Shown piece after piece: positions 8,580-13,760 of a stretch of DNA of 21,406 nt; the first letter of the stretch is position 1, and each line of letters opens with the position of its first letter. A program made the position numbers and the translations under genes. Origin of the DNA: an uncultured Clostridia bacterium (GTDB lineage: Bacteria > Bacillota > Clostridia > Oscillospirales > Acutalibacteraceae); NCBI GenBank assembly GCA_946628455.1, contig CAMOWP010000011.1:1-21406 (forward strand), read 5' to 3'. Under the pieces are notes generated by a model. It ran no database searches. It was not told the DNA's origin and was given only the letters and a program-made list of their open reading frames with translations.

Positions 8580-9974
8580 ATGTTCGGTCAGAAGAAGAAT
8601 GTAAAAGGCTTAAATATTATTATCGTAGGCTGCGGCAGAGTAGGCGCAACGCTTGTTGAGCAGCTCACCCAGGAAGGCCACGATATAACGATTATTGATA
8701 AGGACGCAAAAAAGGTCAGCGAGCTGTGCGATTTGTACGATATTATGGGAATAGTCGGCAACGGCGCCTCCTTCGGAGTACAGATTGACGCAGGCATTAA
8801 GGACGCTAACCTTATTATCGCCGTAACCGAATCGGACGAGCTCAACCTCCTTTGCTGTACCGTTGCAAAGAGAGTCGGCGACTGCGCGGCAATTGCCAGA
8901 GTGCGCGACCCTGATTATTCAATTGAAATCGGCTACCTGCGCGAAAAGCTCGGGCTTGCAATGATTATCAACCCTGAGCTTGAGGCTTCAAGGGAGATGT
9001 CAAGAATACTCTGTATGCCGACCGCCCTTGAGGTTGACACCTTTGCCCACGGCCAGGCTGAGCACATCAAGTTCAAGGTTAAAAGCGGCAGTATGCTTGA
9101 TAATATGAGCCTGCGTGAAATCGGCTCAAAAACCGAGGGCGTTCTCATCTGTGCTGTTGAAAGGGGCGGTAAAATCTATATCCCCAAGGGCGATTTTACC
9201 ATCAAGGCGGGAGACTTTGTTTCCTTCGTTGCAACAAGAAGAATGGCGCGTAATTTCTTCAAGACCATCGGCTCAAAAATCCACCAGGTTAAAAACACGC
9301 TTATCGCAGGCGGCGGTACCTCGGCGTATTACCTTGCAAGGCAGCTTACGCACGTGGGCATTGACGTCAAGATTATTGAAAGAGACCCCGAGCGCTGTGA
9401 AAAGCTCGGCGAGCTCCTTCCGAAGGCGATAATTATAAACGGCGACGCTACTGACGAGGACCTTTTAATTGAAGAGGGAATTGAAAGCGTTGAATCCTTC
9501 GTTCCGCTTACGGGAAGCGATGAGGAGAATATCCTTCTCACCCTTTACGCAAAGCGCGTTTCCAAAAAGGATGCAAAGGTTATAACAAAGATTAACAGAA
9601 TCACGTTTGACGACGTTATAAATCACCTCGATTTAGGCTCGGTTATCTATCCGAGATATATAACCGCCGAAGCAATTATCGCTTACGTAAGAGCTAAAAG
9701 CGCTTCGCGTTCAAGCAACATTGAAACACTTTCTTATATGTTTGAGCAGCGCGTTGAGGCTATTGAATTCAACATTGAGCAGAGTTATAAAAATCTGACA
9801 AATATTCCGCTTATGAGCCTTGATATAAGGGAGGACGTTCTTATCGCGTTCATCAACCGTCACGGTAAAATCATCATCCCGTCAGGCCAGGATAAAATTA
9901 TGCCGGGCGACACGGTTATGATTGTTACAACTCACTCAGGCTTTGTAAACATAAGTGAAATATTAGAAAAGTAA
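8580..9974 (+). CDS. trkA: Trk potassium uptake system regulatory subunit TrkA
   Basis: This 464-residue cytoplasmic protein has two tandem RCK modules. The first Rossmann fold carries the nucleotide-binding GCGRVG (17-22) and the acidic residue D40 at the end of the second strand. An RCK_C domain follows at about 155-225. The second Rossmann fold has GGGTSA (244-249) and E267, followed by a second RCK_C domain at about 380-464. TrkA-type subunits form a ring under the TrkH/KtrB channel and gate it in response to NAD(H) or ATP. In Firmicutes RCK_C domains often bind c-di-AMP, which is plausible here but not visible. AGAGGAG at 8568-8574 supports the ATG at 8580. trkH follows after 15 bp. Confidence 0.93.
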   Translation: MFGQKKNVKGLNIIIVGCGRVGATLVEQLTQEGHDITIIDKDAKKVSELCDLYDIMGIVGNGASFGVQIDAGIKDANLIIAVTESDELNLLCCTVAKRVGDCAAIARVRDPDYSIEIGYLREKLGLAMIINPELEASREMSRILCMPTALEVDTFAHGQAEHIKFKVKSGSMLDNMSLREIGSKTEGVLICAVERGGKIYIPKGDFTIKAGDFVSFVATRRMARNFFKTIGSKIHQVKNTLIAGGGTSAYYLARQLTHVGIDVKIIERDPERCEKLGELLPKAIIINGDATDEDLLIEEGIESVESFVPLTGSDEENILLTLYAKRVSKKDAKVITKINRITFDDVINHLDLGSVIYPRYITAEAIIAYVRAKSASRSSNIETLSYMFEQRVEAIEFNIEQSYKNLTNIPLMSLDIREDVLIAFINRHGKIIIPSGQDKIMPGDTVMIVTTHSGFVNISEILEK

Positions 9975-9989
9975 GAAAAGTATCAAGCT

Positions 9990-11429
9990 ATGAATTTACC
10001 TATTATCCGCAGAATAATTGGATATGTTTTAATCTTAGAGGCGCTGCTTATGCTCGCGCCTCCTATAGCCGCGCTTATTTATCATGAGGAGGAGGGCTAT
10101 GCTTATATAATCACAGCCTCAATCTGTATGATTTGCGGCGGTCTGCTTGCGCTGAAAAAGCCAAAAACGCAGGTTTTCTATTTAAAAGAGGGCTGCGTTG
10201 CAACGGCGCTTTCGTGGATAGTGCTTTCTCTGTTCGGCTGCCTTCCGTTTATTATTACAAAGGAAATTCCGAATTTTGTTGACGCGCTTTTTGAAACCGC
10301 CTCGGGCTTTTCAACAACGGGCTCAACCATTCTTGATAACGTTGAAGCGCTTTCCCACACCTCGCTTATGTGGCGAAGCTTAACTCACTGGATAGGCGGT
10401 ATGGGCGTTCTCGTTTTCATTATGGCGGTAGTTCCGCTTTCGGGCGGCTCAAACATAAATCTTATGAGGGCAGAGAGCCCCGGCCCGTCAGTCGGCAAGC
10501 TCGTTCCCAAAATGAAAGAAACCGCAAGGCTGCTCTATATTATCTATATTGTTTTCACAGTTCTTGAATTCGTGTTCCTCGCTCTCGGTAAAATGCCTAT
10601 CTTTGACGCGTTTTGTACCGCTGTCGGAACAGCGGGTACGGGCGGCTTCGGCGTAAGGGGAGACTCCATTGCCTCGTATACTCCTTACGTTCAGTGGGTA
10701 GTAACGGTGTTTATGGTGCTCTTCGGAGTTAACTTTAACCTTTACTATTTCCTTCTGCTTCGCCAGTTCAGAAAGGCGTATGCAATTGAAGAGGTAAGAA
10801 TGTATTTGGGAATGCTCGTCGGCGGTACCGCAATAGTCGTTCTCAACACTATGCATCTCTATTCCTCCGTTTCCGAGAACATCAGAACAGCCGCATTCCA
10901 GGCAGCGTCTCTGACGACCTCAACAGGCTTTACAACTATTGATTACGATAGTTTCCCGACCCTGTCAAAAACCTTATTCTTCCTGATGATGCTCATAGGC
11001 GCTTGCTCGGGAAGCACAGGCGGCGGCACGAAGATTTCGCGCTGGATTATTTTGGGCAAATCCTTCGTTGCTGAGATTCATTCGTATCTTCACCCGAAGA
11101 GCGTCAAGAAGCTTAAGATGGACGGAAACTCGCTTGATAAGAGCATTGTCCGTTCAACGAGTATGTATTTCTTTGCATTCGCCGTTATCTTCATTGTTTC
11201 GCTTCTCATCGTCTCAATTGAGGGTTATGATTTTACAACGAATTTCGCGGCGGTTCTCGCAACGATTAATAATATCGGACCGGGTATGAATATGTCAGGT
11301 CCTTCGGAAAGCTTCAGTTTCTTCTCTCCGCTTTCAAAGCTCGTGTTTATCTTTGACATGCTCGCAGGAAGACTTGAGCTGTTCCCGTTCCTGATGCTTA
11401 TGACTCCAAACGTTTGGAAAAGAAGATAA
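9990..11429 (+). CDS. trkH: TrkH-family potassium uptake channel subunit
   Basis: The 479-residue membrane protein carries the four pore-loop filters of the TrkH/KtrB superfamily: ASGFSTTGST (104-113), VGTAGTGGFGV (212-222), LTTSTGFTTID (308-318) and TINNIGPGM (425-433). The glycine-rich GACSGSTGGGTK stretch (337-348) corresponds to the intramembrane gating loop, and the C terminus shows the conserved GRLELFPFLML pattern. It forms the ion path of a K+ (or K+/Na+) uptake system and pairs with the TrkA encoded 15 bp upstream. The ribosome site at 9973-9980 is weak (AAGAAAAG), so coupling to trkA is likely. A hairpin with a T-run follows 17 bp after the stop. Confidence 0.94.
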   Translation: MNLPIIRRIIGYVLILEALLMLAPPIAALIYHEEEGYAYIITASICMICGGLLALKKPKTQVFYLKEGCVATALSWIVLSLFGCLPFIITKEIPNFVDALFETASGFSTTGSTILDNVEALSHTSLMWRSLTHWIGGMGVLVFIMAVVPLSGGSNINLMRAESPGPSVGKLVPKMKETARLLYIIYIVFTVLEFVFLALGKMPIFDAFCTAVGTAGTGGFGVRGDSIASYTPYVQWVVTVFMVLFGVNFNLYYFLLLRQFRKAYAIEEVRMYLGMLVGGTAIVVLNTMHLYSSVSENIRTAAFQAASLTTSTGFTTIDYDSFPTLSKTLFFLMMLIGACSGSTGGGTKISRWIILGKSFVAEIHSYLHPKSVKKLKMDGNSLDKSIVRSTSMYFFAFAVIFIVSLLIVSIEGYDFTTNFAAVLATINNIGPGMNMSGPSESFSFFSPLSKLVFIFDMLAGRLELFPFLMLMTPNVWKRR

Positions 11430-11446
11430 TTTAAAAATTATGAATA

Positions 11447-11487
11447 AATCACCTGTAAATGCAAACGCTGTTTACAGGTGATTTTTT
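11447..11487 (+). terminator. Terminator-like hairpin that also contains the spoVAE ribosome site
   Basis: AATCACCTGTAAA (11447-11459) is perfectly complementary to TTTACAGGTGATT (11471-11483) around an 11-base loop. T residues continue to 11487, just before the ATG at 11488. It looks like the trkH terminator. The right arm also holds AGGTGA (11475-11480), the Shine-Dalgarno of the next gene, so folding would hide that site. See the finding on this element. Confidence 0.75.
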
Positions 11488-11847
11488 ATGCTTTTGATGT
11501 GCCTTAAGGCTTTTCTCGTCGGCGGAGTAATCTGCGTTATCGGTCAGCTTCTGATTGATATAACCAAGATGACTCCCGCAAGAATTCTTGTAACCTTCGT
11601 GTGCACGGGAGTTATCCTCGGCGCGCTCGGGATTTATGATAAAATTATTGATTTTGCAGGCGCGGGCGCTATGATTCCGCTTACGGGCTTCGGCAGTGCG
11701 CTCGCAAAGGGAACAAGAGAAGCGATAAACGAAAACGGTCTTATGGGAGTTCTTACAGGTCCGCTTACAGCTATGGCAGGCGGCGTAACCGTTGCCGTGC
11801 TTTCAGGCCTCGCAGTCGCTCTCGTAACAAAACCAAAGGATAAGTAA
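11488..11847 (+). CDS. spoVAE: Stage V sporulation protein AE-like (SpoVAEb)
   Basis: This 119-residue protein has three or four hydrophobic helices. Its order of blocks is characteristic of SpoVAEb: CLKAFLVGGVICVIGQLLID, TPARILVTFVCTGVILGALGIYDK, FAGAGAMIPLTGFGSALAKG, LTGPLTAMAGGVTVAVLSG and a KPKDK end. SpoVA proteins form the inner-membrane channel that moves Ca2+-dipicolinic acid into the developing spore and out again at germination. AGGTGA at 11475-11480, seven bases before the ATG, is an excellent ribosome site but lies in the arm of a hairpin. spoVAC follows after 9 bp. The usual neighbour spoVAD is not in this window. Confidence 0.88.
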   Translation: MLLMCLKAFLVGGVICVIGQLLIDITKMTPARILVTFVCTGVILGALGIYDKIIDFAGAGAMIPLTGFGSALAKGTREAINENGLMGVLTGPLTAMAGGVTVAVLSGLAVALVTKPKDK

Positions 11848-11856
11848 GGGATAGCT

Positions 11857-12297
11857 ATGTCAATTTCAAAGGATGATTATTCAAAAATGACGGATAAGGC
11901 GAGCCCGAATTCGCCTGTAGTGATGAACTGCGTTAAAGCGTTCGTTTTCGGAGGCGGCATCTGCCTTTTCGCTCAGCTTTTAAACACGCTGTTTATCAGC
12001 CTCGGTCTCGGCGATAAGGAGTGGAAGCTCCTAACCTCATCGGTAATTATTGTTATAACGGCAATTCTTACGGGCGTTGGCGTTTACGATAAAATTGCGC
12101 GCCACGCAGGCGCAGGGTGCATTGTTCCGATTTCGGGCTTTGCAAACTCAGTTGTCGCGCCAGCGCTCGAATTTCAGCACGAGGGTTACGTCCTCGGCAC
12201 CGCCGCGCAGATGTTCAGTATTGCAGGCCCCGTAATAGTCTACGGCACCGCAACAAGCGTAATTTACGGCTTCATATACTTTTTGGTGACAAAATAA
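11857..12297 (+). CDS. spoVAC: Stage V sporulation protein AC
   Basis: The 146-residue protein has a polar N terminus of about 22 residues followed by membrane helices. Conserved SpoVAC blocks are NCVKAFVFGGGICLFAQ, LTGVGVYDKIARHAGAG, VPISGFANSVVAPALEF, HEGYVLGTAAQMFSIAG and VIVYGTATS. The family is part of the SpoVA dipicolinic-acid channel; Bacillus SpoVAC behaves as a mechanosensitive channel. AAGGG at 11846-11850 gives good spacing to the ATG at 11857. It is related to the preceding spoVAE-like gene (shared GAG and TGF blocks), and the order is reversed relative to the classical spoVAC-AD-AE arrangement. A perfect bidirectional terminator follows. Confidence 0.92.
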   Translation: MSISKDDYSKMTDKASPNSPVVMNCVKAFVFGGGICLFAQLLNTLFISLGLGDKEWKLLTSSVIIVITAILTGVGVYDKIARHAGAGCIVPISGFANSVVAPALEFQHEGYVLGTAAQMFSIAGPVIVYGTATSVIYGFIYFLVTK

Positions 12298-12322
12298 AAG
12301 CAGGGATAACCCTGCTTTTATT
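12293..12322. terminator. Bidirectional terminator between spoVAC and the convergent small gene
   Basis: AATAAAAGCAGGG (12293-12305) pairs perfectly with CCCTGCTTTTATT (12310-12322) around an ATAA loop. The A/T-rich outer stem supplies a T-run in both directions. It overlaps the spoVAC stop codon and ends two bases before the minus-strand gene's stop. Confidence 0.85.
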
Positions 12323-12324
12323 AT

Positions 12325-12579
12325 TTACTGTTCATGAATTATATGTGTGTTTTTATAAATCTGTTGGTCAAAGATTTCAATTCCCCAGCCAACCTCATAT
12401 TCTGTGTCATTTTCGTTTTCATCCGGTTCGGATAATCTGTGATATTTGATAACTGTATATACTACCGAACCGTAACCTTTAGAACCGCCGTCCATTATTA
12501 ATACGGATCTGTACGGAGCAAGTATAACAATTGCCAAAATTACAGATATAATAATTATTGCTTTCTTTTTCTTACTCAT
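12325..12579 (-). CDS. Small membrane-anchored protein of unknown function
   Basis: The 84-residue product starts with MSKKKK and a hydrophobic helix (about residues 7-20), giving either a signal anchor or an uncleaved signal. The rest is a short extracytoplasmic domain with a DGGS-x-x-Y-x-S-x-x-Y pattern (about 30-41) and an EVGWGIEIFDQQIY segment near the end. I recall similar short clostridial proteins (DGG-T/S, then Y, then a late G-x-x-I-x-I-F stretch), but none has a known function. The minus-strand ATG at 12579 has AAGGAAG at 12586-12592. It lies 23 bp after another small minus-strand gene and may share its transcript. It is AT-richer than its neighbours. Confidence 0.72.
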   Translation of the reverse strand: MSKKKKAIIIISVILAIVILAPYRSVLIMDGGSKGYGSVVYTVIKYHRLSEPDENENDTEYEVGWGIEIFDQQIYKNTHIIHEQ

Positions 12580-12602
12580 AACTATCTTCCTTTTATAATT
12601 AT

Positions 12603-12836
12603 TCAGTAACAGTTTTGTTTTCCTTGCGTTTTTTTTGATTTGCTTATTCCAAGCGCGGTAACTGCCGCGCCGAGCGCTAAACCTGCGCCGCCCGTAAGAG
12701 CGAGAGTGCCTGCCGAGAAGTTAGCACCTGAGGTCTTTGCTTTTGCGTCTTCGTCACGCTTGAAGTAAACCTGAATTTTCTTAGCTTCCTTGTTCCGGTC
12801 ATAGTAAGAGAAACAAAAGGGTGACAAATATTTCAT
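12603..12836 (-). CDS. Short hypothetical protein, possibly the remnant of a surface protein
   Basis: The 77-residue reading has a charged N-terminal half (KKIQVYFKRDEDAKAK) and one hydrophobic glycine/alanine-rich helix (about 42-64), followed by a basic SKSKK tail. That end resembles the C-terminal membrane anchor of a larger exported protein, without an LPXTG motif. A TAA stop lies immediately before the ATG at 12836, and the ribosome site is weak. An A8 run near the 3' end could shift the frame of the last residues. It may be a genuine small membrane protein or the last piece of a decayed surface-protein gene. Confidence is low. Confidence 0.35.
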   Translation of the reverse strand: MKYLSPFCFSYYDRNKEAKKIQVYFKRDEDAKAKTSGANFSAGTLALTGGAGLALGAAVTALGISKSKKTQGKQNCY

Positions 12837-12961
12837 TTATTATATCACATAAAATATAAATTGTATATTAATATTATAATTTCCATTTGAAAAATTCATT
12901 TTGTTGCAAAGCAAATATTTATAAATTTTGTATAAACTCACCATATAATTTAAAAAAACAC
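12837..12961. other. AT-rich intergenic stretch, no gene seen
   Basis: About 125 bases of very AT-rich sequence separate the divergent small gene and the SCP2 promoter. A TATAAT at 12944-12949 has no matching -35 at the proper distance. I find no conserved RNA or repeat. Confidence 0.5.
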
Positions 12962-12990
12962 TTGATATTAATCGCTGAATATGTTAAAAT
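12962..12990 (+). promoter_or_regulatory. Sigma-A promoter for the SCP2 gene
   Basis: TTGATA at 12962-12967 and TAAAAT at 12985-12990 are separated by 17 bp, with a TG extension (12982-12983) before the -10. A near-perfect AAAGGAGGT ribosome site at 13004-13012 follows, which suggests high expression. Confidence 0.7.
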
Positions 12991-13020
12991 ACCTAAAATT
13001 TATAAAGGAGGTATTTACTA

Positions 13021-13353
13021 ATGGCTATGACATATGAGTCAATCGTTGAGGCTGCAAGAGATAAGTTCTGCAACATTGATGTTTCATCTGTTGATGGCGT
13101 TCGCGCTTTCCAAATCAATATTGAAGGTAAGTCTGTTAACGGTATCTTCTACATTGAAATCAAGGACGGCGAGGTTCACGTTGAGCCTTATGAATATTAT
13201 GACAGAAACGCTATCATCCACATCAATCCGACTAACTTCATCAAGCTCATCAACGGTAAGCTTGACCCTGTAAACGCATTTGCAACAGGTAAAATCGGCG
13301 TTGAAGGTGATACAAACGCAGCTCTTGAAATGATTAAGTTCATCAAGGCGTAA
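13021..13353 (+). CDS. SCP2 sterol-binding-domain protein
   Basis: The whole 110-residue protein is one SCP2-type lipid-binding domain. A helix leads into beta strands (AFQINIEGKSVNGIFYIEIKDGEVHVEP), then a PTNFIKLINGKLDPVNAFATGKIGVEGD block that matches the conserved SCP2 end, where a helix and strand close the hydrophobic tunnel. Such free-standing domains occur in many Clostridia and presumably bind fatty acyl or other lipids in the cytoplasm; the ligand here is unknown. There is no signal peptide. A strong promoter, an optimal ribosome site eight bases before the ATG, a single-gene terminator and a narrow codon choice all point to high expression. Confidence 0.9.
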   Translation: MAMTYESIVEAARDKFCNIDVSSVDGVRAFQINIEGKSVNGIFYIEIKDGEVHVEPYEYYDRNAIIHINPTNFIKLINGKLDPVNAFATGKIGVEGDTNAALEMIKFIKA

Positions 13354-13368
13354 GCAGAAAACAGAAAG

Positions 13369-13397
13369 GGGAGGGTTTCAGACCCTCTCGTTTTTTT
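13369..13397 (+). terminator. Rho-independent terminator after the SCP2 gene
   Basis: GGGAGGGT (13369-13376) pairs with ACCCTCTC (13382-13389), including one G-T pair, around a TTCAG loop. One G and then seven T residues (13391-13397) follow. It abuts the csoR promoter. Confidence 0.85.
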
Positions 13398-13400
13398 ATC

Positions 13401-13429
13401 TTGACAGATACGGTATAGGGGTATATAAT
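13401..13429 (+). promoter_or_regulatory. Perfect consensus sigma-A promoter of csoR-copA
   Basis: TTGACA (13401-13406) and TATAAT (13424-13429) match consensus at all twelve positions with a 17-bp spacer. A promoter this strong makes sense only with tight repression, and candidate CsoR operators overlap it. Confidence 0.9.
13408..13426 (+). promoter_or_regulatory. Candidate CsoR operator 1
   Basis: ATACGGTATAGGGGTATAT has ATAC and GTAT half-sites flanking a G-rich centre, as in known CsoR operators. It fills the spacer and overlaps the first bases of the -10, so a bound repressor would block RNA polymerase. Confidence 0.7.
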
Positions 13430-13432
13430 AAT

Positions 13433-13451
13433 ATACGGATAGGGGGTATAT
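13433..13451 (+). promoter_or_regulatory. Candidate CsoR operator 2, overlapping the csoR ribosome site
   Basis: ATACGGATAGGGGGTATAT is almost the same 19-mer as operator 1, starting 25 bp downstream. It covers the transcription start region, and its G-run (AGGGGG, 13441-13446) also serves as the csoR ribosome site, eight bases before the ATG. Confidence 0.68.
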
Positions 13452-13454
13452 GCC

Positions 13455-13757
13455 ATGAGCGAAAAATGCGAATGCTGCAATAAGACTAAGGAAAGAAGCG
13501 AAGAGGAGTATAAGTCTCTCATCAACCGTCTTTCAAGGATTGAAGGGCAGATAAGGGGAATAAAGGGTATGGTTGAAAACAACGCTTACTGTATTGATAT
13601 TATAACTCAGTCAGCCGCCGCGAGCGCCGCACTGAATTCTTTTACGCGCGAGCTCCTTTCAAACCATATCAAAACCTGCGTTAAGGACGATATCCGCTCA
13701 GGTAACGATGAAACTATTGACGAGCTTCTCTCAACGCTTCAGAAGCTTATGAGGTAA
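13455..13757 (+). CDS. csoR: Copper-sensing transcriptional repressor CsoR
   Basis: This 100-residue, all-helical protein of the CsoR/RcnR (DUF156) family carries the NRLSRIEGQIRGIKGMVE signature at 24-41. The Cu(I) ligands Cys46, His71 and Cys75 are present with the same 25- and 4-residue spacing as in characterised CsoR. An N-terminal CECC cluster (5-8) is extra. CsoR binds operator DNA in the absence of copper and lets go when Cu(I) is bound. Here it should repress its own operon with copA, whose ATG lies three bases after its stop. Candidate operators sit in its promoter. Copper rather than another metal is supported by the Cys-His-Cys set and the linked copA. Confidence 0.94.
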   Translation: MSEKCECCNKTKERSEEEYKSLINRLSRIEGQIRGIKGMVENNAYCIDIITQSAAASAALNSFTRELLSNHIKTCVKDDIRSGNDETIDELLSTLQKLMR

Positions 13758-13760
13758 AAT

